The notes: generated from the sequence alone by a model not told the origin. Positions 1 to 10,200 are shown, numbered from the stretch's first letter. The stretch is 21,714 bases of DNA from Halobacteriales archaeon QS_9_70_65 (GCA_003023535.1 PXSC01000050.1:1-21714), one strand, 5' to 3'. Translations and numbers: made by a program.

Positions 1-3000
1 CGGGAGCGCGCCGCCGCCGCCGCCCGGCAACCCGACGTCACCGTTTCCTCCCTCATCCGTCGGGGTGGCAGCCTGGGCGCGGACGACGCCGGCCACGGTC
101 TGGTTCGCTCTGATGGTGTGGTTCCCCGGCTCGGTCACGCGGTAGGGCACCCGGAGGGTCGTCGTCTCGTTCGCCGGGAGGGTGAACGTCTCCGTTTTCT
201 CCAGATCGCCGTCGTTCCGCACCTGGACGACGAACTCGTCGCGCTCCTCGGCCGCGTTCTCGACCTCGACGATGACCTCGATTTCCTCGCCGGGCGTCAC
301 CTCGTACCGGCTCAGAGACGCGTTGACTATCGTCTGCTGCTCGTTCGATTCGTTCCGGTTGGTTCCTTCGTCGGGGTCCTCACCGTCGGACGTTCCGTTG
401 TCGGTTTCGTTCCCGTCCGACGCGCCGTCGCCATCCCCGCCGGCGCCCGACGAACGTTCGTCGTCATCGCCGCCGAACGCCACGTCGTCGGTGCCGTCGT
501 CGGTGCTGTCATCGGTACCGTCGTCGGCGCTGTCGTCGGTATCGTCGAGGTAATCCGGGGTACCGTCGCCGTCAGCGTCCCCGGTTCCCTCCTCCGAGTC
601 GGGAATCCCGTCGCCGTCGGAGTCTTCGTCCTTGTAGTTCGGCGTGCCGTCACCGTCGGTATCGCCGGTGCCCTCCTCCGAGTCGGGAATCCCGTCGCCG
701 TCCGTGTCGGGGTCCTCGTAGTTCGGCGTGCCGTCGCCGTCGACGTCGCCGGTCCCTTCGTCGGCGTCCGGAATCCCGTCGCCGTCGGAGTCTTCGTCCT
801 TGTAGTTCGGCGTGCCGTCACCGTCGGTGTCATCGGTCCCGTCTTCGGCATCGGGGATTCCGTCGCCGTCGGAGTCCCCGTCCTGATAATCTGGCGTGCC
901 GTCACCGTCGGTATCGTCCGTGCCTTCCTCCGAGTCGGGAACTCCGTCACCGTCCGAGTCGGGGTCCTGATAATCCGGCGTGCCGTCACCGTCGGTGTCG
1001 CCGGTGCCCTCCTCCGAGTCAGGGATGCCGTCGCCGTCGGTATCCCCGTTTTCTTGTGGGTCGTCGCCCTCCTCGGCGCTGCCGTCGGTGTCGCCGTCGA
1101 GGTAGTCCGGTACGCCGTCGCCGTCGGCGTCGCCGGTGCCCTCCTCCGCGTCGGGAACCCCGTTGCCGTCGGAGTCTTCGTCCTCGTAGTTCGGTTCGTC
1201 GTCGTCGTCGGCGTCACCGGTGCCCTCCTCGGCGTCAGGGATTCCGTCGCCGTCGGAGTCTTCGTCCTGGTAATTCGGCGTCCCGTCACCGTCGGTGTCG
1301 TCGGTTCCGTCTTCGGCGTCCGGAATGCCGTCGCCGTCCGAGTCGGGGTCCTGATAATCCGGTGTCCCGTCGCCGTCGGTGTCGTCGGTGCCTTCCTCCG
1401 AGTCGGGGATACCGTCACCGTCGGAATCTCCATCCTCGTAGTTCGGCGTGCCGTCGCCGTCGGCGTCGCCGGTTCCCTCTTCGGAGTCGGGAATCCCGTC
1501 GCCGTCAGTATCGCCGTCCTCTAGCGGTCCGTCGCCCTCTTCGGCACTGTCGTCGGTGTCGTCATCGAGGTAGTCCGGCACACCGTCGTCGTCGGCGTCG
1601 CCGGTTCCCTCCTCGGCGTCGGGAACCCCGTCACCGTCGGCGTCGGGGTCCTGGTAGTTCGGCGTGTCGTCGCCGTCGGCGTCGCCGGTTCCCTCCTCGG
1701 CGTCCGGAATCCCATCACCATCGGAGTCTTCGTCTTTGTAGTTCGGCGTGCCGTCGCCGTCGACGTCGCCGCTGCCCTCTTCGGCGTCCGGGATTCCGTC
1801 GCCATCGGAATCGGGGTCTTGGTAGTTCGGCGTCCCGTCGCCGTCGACGTCGTCCGCGCCTTCCTCGGCGTCCGGAATGCCGTCACCGTCCGCGTCGTCG
1901 TCGCCCAAGTTCTCGTCTCCGTCGGACGTGCTGTCGGTGTCGCTGTCGAGGTAGTCCGGCACGCCGTCGCCGTCGGCGTCGCCGGTCCCTTCCTCGGCGT
2001 CGGGGACGCCGTCGCCGTCCGAGTCCGTATCCTTGTAATTCGGCGTGCCGTCGCCGTCGGCGTCGCCGGCCCCTTCTTCGGCGTCGGGAATCCCGTCGCC
2101 GTCGGAGTCTTCGTCCTTGTAGTTCGGGACGCCGTCACCGTCGACGTCGCCGTCACCTTCCTCCGCGTCGAGGATACCGTCGCCGTCCGTGTCGGTATCC
2201 TCGTAGTTCGGCGTCTCGTCGCCGTCGACGTCGCCGCTGCCCTCATCGGCGTCGAGGATGCCGTCGCCGTCGGAGTCTTCGTCCTTGTAGTTCGGCGTCC
2301 CATCGCCGTCGAGGTCACTGGTCCCTTCGTCGGCGTCGGGAATCTCGTCACCGTCCGTGTCGGTGTCCTCGTAGTTCGGCGTCTCGTCGCCGTCGACGTC
2401 GCCGCTACCCTCCTCGGAATCGAGGATGCCGTCGCCGTCGGAGTCTTCGTCCTTGTAGTTCGACGTGCCGTCACCGTCGACGTCGTCGGTCCCCTCTTCG
2501 GAGTCGAGAATCCCGTCGCCGTCCGAGTCCGTATCCTTGTAGTTCGGCGTGCCGTCGCCGTCGGCGTCGCCGGTCCCCTCTTCGGCGTCGGGAATCCCGT
2601 CGCCGTCGGCATCGGTGTCGTCGAAGTTCGGATTGTTGTCGCCGTCGACGTCGCCGTCGCCTTCCTCCGCGTCGGAAATGCCGTCGCCGTCCGTGTCGGT
2701 CGTCTCGGTCGGCGTGTCGACGCTGAACGTGGCGGTTTCGGTGCCGACGTTCTCGCCGTCGTCCTCGGCGTACACCGTCACCTCGTAGTCGCCGTCGGAG
2801 AGATTGGTCAGGGTCGTACTGGAGTCGAACGTCCCATTACCACCGGGGTCCAGGCTGTAATTCCACCCGCTGACGTTCTCGTTCGCGCTGGCGTTGAGCG
2901 GTACGTTGCTGCTGTCGTACGTCGTTCCGTCGGCCGGGGCGGAGATGGTGACCGTCGGTGCGGTCGTGTCGACGGTGAACGTGACCGTTTCCGTACCAAC

Positions 3001-4272
3001 GTTCTCGCTGTCGTCCTCGGCGTACACCGTCACCTCGTAGTCGCCGTCGTCGAGACCGGTCAGGGTCGTATTGGGGCTGAACGTCTGATTGCCCTCTCCG
3101 TCGCCCAGGTTGTAGCTCCACTCGCTGACGGACTCGTCCGCACTGACGTTGAGCGAAACGTTCTCGCTTCCGTAGGTCTCCCCGTCGGTCGGGTCGGAGA
3201 TACTGACCGTCGGCGCGGTCATGTCGTCGGAGTCGTTGCCCGTCGAGTCGAACACGGTCGTCGCGCCTCCCGAGATGCCGGCCTTTTTGTCCGGACTGAT
3301 CGTGCCGTCGGAGGCGGTCTCGAAGGAACCGGTACTGCCGTTGAGCATGCTGTAGCGGAGGTTCCCGTTGTCCTTGAGGCGGTAAATGACCTCGAGGTCG
3401 CTGTCACCGGTCACGTCCGCGGCACCGATCGGCGCCTTCGTCGCTTTCCCGTAGTTGGACTTTATATACGTCAAGTTCTCGTCGCCGGTGTAATCGACCA
3501 GCACGAGGTTGCTGCTTCCGGTGACGGCCGCGACCCGCTTGTTACCGTCGCCGTTGAAGTCGCCGAGCGGGCCGGCGCCGACTCCAGCGTCCACGCCAAC
3601 CCCGGAGAAACTGGTGCTCTCGAGGTCGGGGTTGCCGTTGTCGTTAGTCTCGTTGTCCACGTACCAGATTTCGTCGGAGTCGCCGACGTACACGACCTCC
3701 TTCGCGCCGTCGCCGTCGAAGTCATCGTAGTCGATGACGCCCTTCACTCCACCCCTGTTTCCCGTATCGGCGACCAGCTGGGGATCCCCTCCCGGTTCGA
3801 TTTTATAAATAGAGGTGCTGTCGCTGGCCCTGTAAATGACGGCCGTCGTCCCGTCACCGTCGTAGTCGCCCAGTGCTATGGTCGTCGTTCCGCTGGTCGC
3901 CTCGTCTGCATCTGTGAGGTTCTGTGTGTCCCCGTCCGGTTCGACGAGCCGGATCTTTCCCTGGTCGGTGACCGACGGAACCTCGACGGTCCCATCGTCG
4001 TCGATGTCGGCCGGTGGGCCGATTATCTCGGCCGGGACGTCCGTATCCGTCGTGTCGCCGTCCGCGTCCACTATGTGGACCGTTCCCGAGCCCCCGTCTA
4101 CATAGGCCATCCTGGACTCGTCGACCGTCCCCGTCTCGCCGCCGGCGACCGGAATGGAGACGGTTCCCACGACCACTATACACACGATCGCGACCGTCAG
4201 CAGCGACGACCCGCTGCGTCCGAGTCGATCGATCAGTGCCCCGATGCCGTATTTTGTGTGTGATGATTTCAT
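1..4272 (-). CDS. Large acidic secreted/surface protein with FG-GAP, Ig/PKD-like, TSP3-type Ca-binding repeats and CARDB-like domain (3' end outside window)
   Basis: One frame stays open from the ATG at 4272-4270 to the left edge, giving 1424 codons with no stop, so the C-terminus is missing. Residues about 20-45 form a hydrophobic signal or anchor segment ([17 protein letters not shown]). Residues about 75-345 carry FG-GAP/VCBS-like Asp-rich motifs ([30 protein letters not shown]), suggesting a beta-propeller. Two related domains of about 85 residues follow (each begins TAPTV.IS.P.DG.TY and ends [17 protein letters not shown]), resembling bacterial Ig or PKD folds. Residues about 523-1244 are 24 thrombospondin-3-like DxDGDGIPD repeats, predicted to bind calcium. 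Residues about 1315-1397 look like a CARDB/alternate-access domain, then a Gly-rich stretch starts. The protein is probably exported and structural or adhesive; its partner is unknown. N-x-S/T sequons are frequent in the Ig-like part. Domain calls are by eye. Confidence 0.85.
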   Translation of the reverse strand, partial: MKSSHTKYGIGALIDRLGRSGSSLLTVAIVCIVVVGTVSIPVAGGETGTVDESRMAYVDGGSGTVHIVDADGDTTDTDVPAEIIGPPADIDDDGTVEVPSVTDQGKIRLVEPDGDTQNLTDADEATSGTTTIALGDYDGDGTTAVIYRASDSTSIYKIEPGGDPQLVADTGNRGGVKGVIDYDDFDGDGAKEVVYVGDSDEIWYVDNETNDNGNPDLESTSFSGVGVDAGVGAGPLGDFNGDGNKRVAAVTGSSNLVLVDYTGDENLTYIKSNYGKATKAPIGAADVTGDSDLEVIYRLKDNGNLRYSMLNGSTGSFETASDGTISPDKKAGISGGATTVFDSTGNDSDDMTAPTVSISDPTDGETYGSENVSLNVSADESVSEWSYNLGDGEGNQTFSPNTTLTGLDDGDYEVTVYAEDDSENVGTETVTFTVDTTAPTVTISAPADGTTYDSSNVPLNASANENVSGWNYSLDPGGNGTFDSSTTLTNLSDGDYEVTVYAEDDGENVGTETATFSVDTPTETTDTDGDGISDAEEGDGDVDGDNNPNFDDTDADGDGIPDAEEGTGDADGDGTPNYKDTDSDGDGILDSEEGTDDVDGDGTSNYKDEDSDGDGILDSEEGSGDVDGDETPNYEDTDTDGDEIPDADEGTSDLDGDGTPNYKDEDSDGDGILDADEGSGDVDGDETPNYEDTDTDGDGILDAEEGDGDVDGDGVPNYKDEDSDGDGIPDAEEGAGDADGDGTPNYKDTDSDGDGVPDAEEGTGDADGDGVPDYLDSDTDSTSDGDENLGDDDADGDGIPDAEEGADDVDGDGTPNYQDPDSDGDGIPDAEEGSGDVDGDGTPNYKDEDSDGDGIPDAEEGTGDADGDDTPNYQDPDADGDGVPDAEEGTGDADDDGVPDYLDDDTDDSAEEGDGPLEDGDTDGDGIPDSEEGTGDADGDGTPNYEDGDSDGDGIPDSEEGTDDTDGDGTPDYQDPDSDGDGIPDAEDGTDDTDGDGTPNYQDEDSDGDGIPDAEEGTGDADDDDEPNYEDEDSDGNGVPDAEEGTGDADGDGVPDYLDGDTDGSAEEGDDPQENGDTDGDGIPDSEEGTGDTDGDGTPDYQDPDSDGDGVPDSEEGTDDTDGDGTPDYQDGDSDGDGIPDAEDGTDDTDGDGTPNYKDEDSDGDGIPDADEGTGDVDGDGTPNYEDPDTDGDGIPDSEEGTGDTDGDGTPNYKDEDSDGDGIPDSEEGTGDADGDGTPDYLDDTDDSADDGTDDSTDDGTDDVAFGGDDDERSSGAGGDGDGASDGNETDNGTSDGEDPDEGTNRNESNEQQTIVNASLSRYEVTPGEEIEVIVEVENAAEERDEFVVQVRNDGDLEKTETFTLPANETTTLRVPYRVTEPGNHTIRANQTVAGVVRAQAATPTDEGGNGDVGLPGGGGGALP
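545..2706 (-). repeat. 24 tandem ~84-bp TSP3-type repeats in the surface protein gene
   Basis: The minus-strand reading gives 24 units with a consensus near DGDGIPD[AS][15 protein letters not shown] followed by [KQE]D.D[ST]. Most units are 28 residues (84 bp). Units 9, 13, 18 and 24 differ: they end in PDYLD instead of PNYKD or PNYQD, and the first three are followed by acidic linkers of about 16 residues (near 1895-1950, 1510-1570 and 1050-1105). This divides the tract into blocks of 9, 4, 5 and 6 units. Units carry alternating DxDxDG loops as in thrombospondin type 3 Ca-binding repeats. High nucleotide identity makes the copy number prone to assembly error and recombination. Confidence 0.9.
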
Positions 4273-4333
4273 GCTGGAGGATTCCCCCGTCCTGACAGAG
4301 CGGTGTCTCTCTGTGAGCCAACTCCGCGTATCT

Positions 4334-4343
4334 CTTAAATAAG
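4334..4343 (-). promoter_or_regulatory. TATA box of the surface protein gene
   Basis: The minus strand reads CTTATTTAAG, a strong archaeal TATA-like element, in an AT-rich patch (about 4330-4450) unlike the surrounding GC-rich DNA. Its centre lies about 66 nt upstream of the ATG at 4272, so transcription would start near 4312 with a leader of about 40 nt. No good GGAGG ribosome binding site is visible before the ATG, only a G-rich stretch about ten bases upstream. Confidence 0.6.
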
Positions 4344-4466
4344 CCCATTGCCGGTAATTCTTCGTATTTTATGTCGTCGCGTGAAGTTCTAACAAATAAT
4401 TCGGCGACCGCGACACTTTATTAATTCCTGCCTATTCTACTTTTTACACTGGGGGGTCCCGCCGTC

Positions 4467-4796
4467 GACGGCGCTTCGCGCCGTCTGCCCGTCGCGTCTC
4501 CGACGCACGCTGTCGTCGGACAGCACCCGACTGCCCGACGGGCGTAGTCCCGCTCCATCCGGGACGTTAACGAATCGCTCTGCGATTCGTTCGCATCTCG
4601 TAGGAGCTTCGTTCCTGCGGACCCACCGGAAATCGAGATTTCCGAGACACCAGAGATCTGCGATTTCCGGGGACGTCGACGAAACGCGAAGCGTCTCGTT
4701 GACGTCACCCGGCTTTCGGCCTGTGTTGTCGTCCGAAAATCTTCGGATTTTCGTGATCACGGGAGAGCGAAGCTCTCTCGGACGACTCCTCGAGGA
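4467..4796. repeat. Cluster of about nine small hairpins/palindromes in an intergenic region
   Basis: Perfect or near-perfect inverted repeats with 2-4 base loops follow one another: 4467-4485 (8-bp stem, loop ttc), 4499-4520 (7-bp stem), 4533-4543 (gccc/gggc), 4569-4591 (10-bp stem, loop tct), 4627-4644 (7-bp stem), 4672-4706 (16-bp stem with two G.T-type mismatches, loop gaa), 4734-4753 (8-bp stem, loop ttcg), 4763-4777 (6-bp stem, loop gaa) and 4787-4796 (perfect palindrome). None is followed by a clear T-tract on either strand, so simple terminator function is not obvious. The stretch 4273-4855 contains no convincing gene; ORFs crossing it are Arg/Ser-rich and unlike haloarchaeal protein. 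Confidence 0.75.
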
Positions 4797-4855
4797 CGGA
4801 GCACAGCGGCTGAAATCAGGTGAACCGACTGAGAGACGGTCGTGGTGCCGTCCGG

Positions 4856-5079
4856 TCAGACCACCCGGTCGCCGTCGTCGTCGTAGATCTCGATGGCGTC
4901 GACGGGACACGACCGGGCGGCGAACTTCGCGTCCAGCTCCGCGTCGTCCGGCACTTCCCGCTCGAAGACGTCCGGCGCCACCTCCTCGGCGGCCGCGAGG
5001 TCCGCCTTGCCGTCGGCCTCGTCCCGCTCGAAGGCGTCCCACTCGGCGACGCACGACGCCGGCCGATCGCTACCGGGAG
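4856..5079 (-). pseudogene. Ferredoxin, N-terminally truncated remnant
   Basis: Minus-strand residues from about CVAEWDAFERDEADG to the end (CPVDAIEIYDDDGDRVV, stop at 4856-4858) match the C-terminal three quarters of the small haloarchaeal ferredoxins that carry a CxxxxxC...CPVDAI cluster motif. Such proteins normally begin with a short strand and a first cluster cysteine about six residues before this point (CIGMFQ-like, from memory). Here no ATG, GTG or TTG lies in frame close upstream, and the first cysteine segment is absent: only DRPAS precedes CVAEW. The upstream frame belongs to the methyltransferase end at 5083. Either the 5' part has been deleted or the assembly has lost about 40-50 bases. 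As written, no iron-sulfur cluster could be fully ligated. Confidence 0.65.
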
Positions 5080-5082
5080 TCG

Positions 5083-5778
5083 CTACGCCATGACGGGGAC
5101 GTAGTCGACGCGGCCTGCCCGGACGGCCGTCTCCGGGGCCTCGATGTCGTCGAGGGCGCGCCGGACCGTCGACCCCAGGTCCCGGGCAGCTCCTCGTAGT
5201 CGACCGCGCCGGCCAGTTCGTCCCGCGTCGCCAGCAGGTCCCCGCGGTGGCCCTCGACCGCCCCGAGGTCGGAGCTCGCGGCCTCGATGACGCCGAGGAC
5301 GGTCTCGCGGTCGCGACTGCCGGCCGGACGGAGCGCCTCGACCGTCGTCGCCGGCACGTCGGGGAGGTCACCGTCGACCACGACGTCCGAAAAGGCGAGC
5401 CGGCCGCCCGGACGGAGAACGCGGCGGGCCTCCGCCAGCGCCTCGGGTGATTGGCCGATGGACGGAGCACGCATTCCGCGACGACGACGTCGACCGCGTC
5501 GTCGGCGACCGGAAGCGAGGTCACGTCGCCGACGACGGTCGCGCCGCTCCGGGGCCGGCCGCCGTGGCGCCGCGGTCACGGGCGACCGCAAGCGACTCGC
5601 CGGCCCCGCAGCCGACGTCCAGTAGCCGGCTGTCGGGGTCGACGCCGGCCCGGTCGAGCAGCCGCTCGGGCGCCGCGACGCCGCCGGGGTGCAGCGGCTC
5701 GTCGAGAAAGGTGTTCGGCGTCCTTCACGGGGTGGCGGCCGACTCCAGGAGGTCCGCCACGTCGGTACCCCTCCACAT
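5083..5778 (-). pseudogene. Class I SAM-dependent methyltransferase, multiply disrupted
   Basis: Pieces of one methyltransferase appear in three minus-strand frames. An ATG at 5778 gives MWRGTDVADLLESAATP and then TGA at 5725-5727. The same frame resumes with NTFLDEPLHPGG and the SAM-binding motif I (LLDVGCGAGESLAVA, about 5600). Past about 5555 the frame changes to GATVVGDVTSLPVADDAVD, with motif I and this segment joined too closely, so roughly 20 residues seem to be missing. At about 5475 it shifts again to IGQSPEALAEARRVLRPGG, and at about 5180 it shifts to the C-terminus ending DYVPVMA at 5083. One nonsense codon, one deletion and two frameshifts make translation of a working enzyme impossible. 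The substrate is unknown. A decayed gene or an error-rich assembly would both explain it. Confidence 0.7.
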
Positions 5779-5828
5779 CGTCCGGCGTCGGACCGGGCGG
5801 TCGCCGGGGGCGTCCAGCCGCAGCAGCC

Positions 5829-5835
5829 TTTTTGT
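5829..5835 (+). promoter_or_regulatory. Possible TATA-like element of the DUF547 gene
   Basis: A T-tract (ttttttg-like, around 5829-5834) lies about 25 nt upstream of the ATG at 5858, the spacing expected for a leaderless haloarchaeal transcript. The element is weak compared with the other promoters in the window. Confidence 0.35.
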
Positions 5836-5857
5836 GGGGCTCTCCCAACCCGGCGGC

Positions 5858-6586
5858 ATGGTCGACGTCGTCGAGCGCGAGTCGGACGAGGACCCGACGA
5901 CGGTCGCGGCCGACCTCCTCGTCGCCACACGGGCCGGCGACGACCGCGACCCCGGCCCCCACCTCGCGGCGCTGGCCGGCTACGACCACGACGACCTGGC
6001 GGCGGTCCGCGACGACCGCGAGCGGGCGCTGGCCTTCTGGATCAACCTCTACAACGCCGGCACGCAACTGCTGCTGGAGCGGCGGCCGGAACTGTACGAG
6101 AGCCCGCTGCGGTTCGTCCGGTTCTTCCGGGCCGACGCCGTCACCGTCGCCGGCTACGGTCTCGGGCTCGACGCCATCGAGCAGGGCATCCTCCGGGGCG
6201 GCCGCTCGAAGTACGGCCTCGGCTACCTGCCGCGGCTGCCGTGGCCCTTCGAGCGCCGCTACCGCGTCGATCGCGACCCGCGGGTCCACTTCGCGCTGAA
6301 CTGCGGCGCCGAGAGCTGTCCGCCGATCCGTGCCTACGACCCCGACCGGATCGACGACCAACTCGACGTGGCGACGGCGTCGTACCTCGCGGGAACGGTC
6401 GATTACGACCCGGCGGCCGGCGTCGTCCGCCTGCCGCGGCTCTTCCTGTGGTACCGGGGCGACTTCGGCGGCCGAAGCGGCATCCGGCGGGTCCTCCGGG
6501 AGTACGACGCGATTCCGGCCGACGCGGACCCGAAGTTCCGCTACCGGTCGTGGGACTGGTCGCGGGCCGCGGGGAAGTTCGCGTAG
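5858..6586 (+). CDS. DUF547 domain protein
   Basis: A 242-residue acidic protein. The DUF547 signature is clear: RALAFWINLYNAGT at residues 56-69 and VHFALNCGAESCPPI at 143-157, with the conserved His, Asn, Cys and CP residues. The rest (GYLPRLPWPFERRYRVD, LFLWYRGDFGG) also fits the family. The biochemical role of DUF547 is not established; conserved Cys/His suggest a catalytic or metal-binding site, which is inference. ATG 5858 was chosen because upstream codons in the longer frame are Arg/Ser-rich shadow of the opposite-strand methyltransferase remnant, and because a T-rich element sits about 25 nt upstream. It converges with the methyltransferase ending at 6592, with five bases between them. 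Confidence 0.85.
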   Translation: MVDVVERESDEDPTTVAADLLVATRAGDDRDPGPHLAALAGYDHDDLAAVRDDRERALAFWINLYNAGTQLLLERRPELYESPLRFVRFFRADAVTVAGYGLGLDAIEQGILRGGRSKYGLGYLPRLPWPFERRYRVDRDPRVHFALNCGAESCPPIRAYDPDRIDDQLDVATASYLAGTVDYDPAAGVVRLPRLFLWYRGDFGGRSGIRRVLREYDAIPADADPKFRYRSWDWSRAAGKFA

Positions 6587-6591
6587 AGCCG

Positions 6592-7245
6592 TCAGCCGCC
6601 GCCGTCGGTCGCCGGCCGGCCGGCGCTGGCGACGTATATCGTGCCGGCGTTGTACGACTCGACGGTCGCCGTCTCGAACCGCGTTTCGACGGCCGCGGGG
6701 ACGTCGGCGGCGTGGTTCCAGTCGGTCAGCACCCGGAGAACGGGGACGATCAGCGGGTTGAGCACGCGCAGCGGAAGCGGCTGGAACGGCCGGGCGTCGA
6801 GCACCGCCAGCCGGCCGTCGGCCCGGAGACACCGGGCGGCGGTCGCGACGGCCGCCGCCGGATCCGGGGTCGCGCTGACCGACATCGCCGCGTAGACCGC
6901 GTCGAAGGCGTCCGCGCGGACGCCGAGGTCGGTCGCGTCGCCGCGGACGACGTGGACGTTCTCCCACCGGTCGGCGGCCGCCGCCGCCGTCTCGGCCATG
7001 CCGCGGCTGTAGTCGACGCCGACGACCCGGCCGTCGGGGCCGACGGCCTCGCGGAGCCGTCCGAGCGTCCGCCCGTGGCCACAGCCCAACTCGAGAACCG
7101 CCTCGCCGGCCGACGGCGACAGCGCCGCCAGGCTCCGGCGGCGGAGTGTCGACTCCCGGCCGGCGAAGGCGACGGCGTACAGCAGCCGCAGCGCCCAGGG
7201 GTTGCGGCTCCACCGGTCGTAAACCGACGGATCGGTCGCGGTCAT
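6592..7245 (-). CDS. Class I SAM-dependent methyltransferase (UbiE/Methyltransf_11-like)
   Basis: A 217-residue protein with intact SAM-binding elements: motif I VLELGCGHGRT at residues 50-60, an acidic motif II in GRVVGVDYS (about 72-80), motif III region GDATDLGVRADAFDAV (about 100-115), and a later LRADGRLAVLD strand. Length and order fit small Rossmann-fold methyltransferases of the UbiE/COQ5 type. The substrate cannot be read from sequence. ATG 7245 is preferred over upstream starts that would overlap the histidine kinase 3' end, because MTATDPSVYDRWSRNP is the typical N-terminus of such proteins. It lies 43 bases downstream of the kinase stop on the same strand, so the two may be cotranscribed. 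Unlike the methyltransferase at 5083-5778, no frame lesion is seen. Confidence 0.85.
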   Translation of the reverse strand: MTATDPSVYDRWSRNPWALRLLYAVAFAGRESTLRRRSLAALSPSAGEAVLELGCGHGRTLGRLREAVGPDGRVVGVDYSRGMAETAAAAADRWENVHVVRGDATDLGVRADAFDAVYAAMSVSATPDPAAAVATAARCLRADGRLAVLDARPFQPLPLRVLNPLIVPVLRVLTDWNHAADVPAAVETRFETATVESYNAGTIYVASAGRPATDGGG

Positions 7246-7288
7246 CGGCGGGACCGACCGGTCGCCGTGGGGGGCGGGGTCGTGGCGG

Positions 7289-10200
7289 TCATCCGGTCCA
7301 CTCCAGGCCGGCGTCGGGGTCGTCGACGAACTCGACGCCGGTGAACTCAAAGCGCGCGCCGCCGTCGGCGCTCTCCCCGAGGCCGATCGTCCAGCCGTGC
7401 TCGCGGGCGACCTGCTCGACGATGCTCAGCCCCAACCCGGTGCCGCTCCTACCGGTCGAGTAGCCGCTCTCGAAGACGGCCTCCCGCTCCTCGGGCGGGA
7501 TACCGGGGCCGTCGTCGGCGACGTAGAAGCCGTCCTCGAAGGTGCCGATGGTGACGGTGACGGTCACGCCGTCGTCGGTCGCCGCCGGGGTACTGGCGGC
7601 CGCGGAGCCGGCGGTCGGGGGGTCCGCCGGAGCGGCATCGTCGTGCGAGGGAGGGCTCGTCGAGCCACGCTCGACGGTGTCGTCGGCCTTCGGCCGACTG
7701 CTCGTGGAGCTATGCTCCACGGCGTCCTCCTGAGCTTGCGAAGGAGGGCTCGTCGAGCCGTGCTCGACGGCGTCCTCGGGAGCGTTAGCGACCGAGGGCT
7801 CGGAAGCGTTCTCGCTTCCGGTGTCTTCCCGAGCGTGCGAGGGAAGGCTTGTGGAGCTATGCTCCACAGCGTCCTCCTGAGCGTGCGAAGGAGGGCTCGT
7901 CGAGCTGTGCTCGACGGAGTTCCGAATGAGGTTTTCCAGCAGCTGCCGGAGCCGGCCGCGGTCGGCCCGGACGGTCTCGTCGGTCCCGACGGCGAGCGCC
8001 GCAGTGCCGGTCGTGACGTCGCGCCAGCAGTCCCGGGCGATGTCGTCGAGCGCGACCGGCGAGAGGTCGGTGGCGCGGTCCCCCTCGCGGGCCAGCGTCA
8101 GGAGATCCCCGACGATGTCCTGACTCCGCTCGGCCGCACCGAGGGCCCGCTCGACGTGGCGGCTGTCGGTGCCGTCGCGGGCCATCTCGAGCCGCCCCGC
8201 GACGACGCTCAGCGGGCTGCGGAGGTCGTGACTGATGACGCTCACCAGCTCGTCGAGGCGGTCGGTCCGCTCCTCAAGCAGCCGCTTTTGGGACTCGAGC
8301 CGCCGCTCCCGCTCGATGCGGTCGAGCGCCGCCGTCAGCACCGTCGCGAGGATGTCCGCGAGGTACCTGTCGAACCGGGTGAGCACGTTCGGCTCCGGCG
8401 AGGCGGCGAAGACGACGCCGTGGTCCCCCAGTGGGACCACTACCGCGCTGCGGGTCGGCGTCTCGGTCTCGTCGACGGCGCCGTGTTCGTGGGCGTCCTC
8501 GATGACCGCCGGCTCGCCGGATTCGAGGACGCCCCAGTTGACCCGGTCGACGGTGCGGTCGGGGTCGGTCCGCTCGTAGGTCGGAGCCGCCCCGAGCCGG
8601 TCGCGGCCGTCGGCGGTGACCGCGGCCGGCTCGAGTGTCGTCCACTCGTCGTCGACCAGATGGACGCCCGCGAAGGGAAGTTCCAGCGCCTCGCTGGCGA
8701 TGTCGGTGGCGATCTCCGCGGCACGGGTTGGGTCGCTCGCCCGGATGAGCCGCTGGGTGCGGTACTGGAGCCCTCTGATCGTCTCCAGCTGCTCCTTGCG
8801 GTCGGTGATGTCCTGGACGGCGCCGTGGATGCGGACGACCTCGCCGTTTTCGACCGTCGGGCGGGCGTGCGTGTGGATCCACCGTTCGTCGCCCTCGGCG
8901 GTCTCGACGCGGGCCTCGAGCTCGCAGGCGCTGGCCTCGGTGACGACCCGCTGGAAGGTGGCCTCTATCTTCTCCCGATCTTCGGGGTGGTAGAACTCCA
9001 GTGCCGTCTTCAGGGTCGGCTCGAACGAGTCGGAGACGTCGTGGATGCGCCGGACCTGTTCGCTCCAGACCAGCTCGTCGGCGTCGATCTTGTACTCCCA
9101 GCCGCCGACGTCGGCCAGCTCCTGGGCCTCCCGAAACAGGTCGTTCTGCCGCCGCAGCTCCCGGTCGCGGCGCCGCCGTTCGGTGATGTCGGCGTAGATG
9201 GCGTAGCCGTCGATGCGGTCGTCGTCGGGCAGCGGGACGTTCCGAAACCGGAAGTCGCGGAGGCCGTCGGCGGCCTGCCTGCGGATGTGCTCGTCGATGG
9301 CGTCGCCGGCCTGGACTCGCTCGTCGATCTGCCTTGCCTCGGCCTCCAGACCCGGCGGGACCACGACGTCGTCGATCGACTCGCCGGCCAGCGACGACTC
9401 GCCGTCGGCGAAGGTGTCGACGAACGCCCCGTTCGCCTCGACGACGGTCGGCTCGCCGTCCTCGTAGACGTAGGCGACCGTCGGCTCCGGGAAGTTCTCG
9501 AACAGCGCCGACAGCCGGGCGTTCTGCCGCTCGACGCGCCGCTCCCGCTCCCGCCGGTCGGTGACGTCAGTGTAGATGGCGAAGCCGCCGGAGCCGTCCG
9601 GGTAGACGGCGTTCTGCAGGAGAAAGGCCCGGGTGCCGTCGGCGGTCAGGCGGGTCACCGGCTCGGCGGTGAGGCGGGCGCCGTCCTGCACCCGACTGTT
9701 GATCCGCTCGGCTTCCGTCTCGTGGTCGTCGGGGACGATGTACTCGTCCAGCGACTCGCCGACGATCTCCCCGGCGGCGTAGCCGAACACCTCCTCGAAG
9801 GCCGGGTTGACCCGCCGGACGACCGGCTCCTCGCCCTCGTACTCGACCTCGACGGTCGGCTGGGTGAACTGCTCGAACAGCACCCGGAACCGCCGGCGCT
9901 CCTCGTCGAGCCGTGCCGCCGTCCGGGACTGATCGACGGCGTTGGTGATGCGGTTCGCCAGCAGCCGGTACTGTTCGGTGCTGGACTCCTTCTGGAGGTA
10001 GTCGGTCACCCCGGCCGACACCGCCTCGCCGGCGACCGCCTCGCTTCCCTTCCCGGTGAAGAGGATGAACGGGACGTCGGGGTGTCGGTCGTGAATCGCC
10101 TCGAAGAACTCCAGGCCGTCCATCCGCGGCATCTCGTAGTCGGAAACGACGCAGTCGAACGTCCCGCCTGCGAGCCGGTCGAGCGCCGCCGCCGCCCCCT

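Noticed and set aside
118..4263. Long plus-strand frames over the repeat region, Val/Gly- or Arg-rich (for example 118-1524, 1056-2726, 1819-4263)
   Set aside because: They are complements of the Asp/Gly-rich repeat gene on the minus strand. Composition is Val/Arg-rich, unlike haloarchaeal protein, and there is no domain.
4421..5199. Minus and plus ORFs through the hairpin spacer (4421-4708, 4437-5054, 4699-5199)
   Set aside because: Arg/Ser/Pro-rich readings of palindromic DNA, with no acidic bias, start signal or family resemblance.
7658..7916. CRISPR array as explanation of the regularly spaced repeats
   Set aside because: There are no identical direct repeats with unique spacers, the tract lies in an open kinase frame, and spacing is about 24 bases. 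Hairpin modules explain it better.
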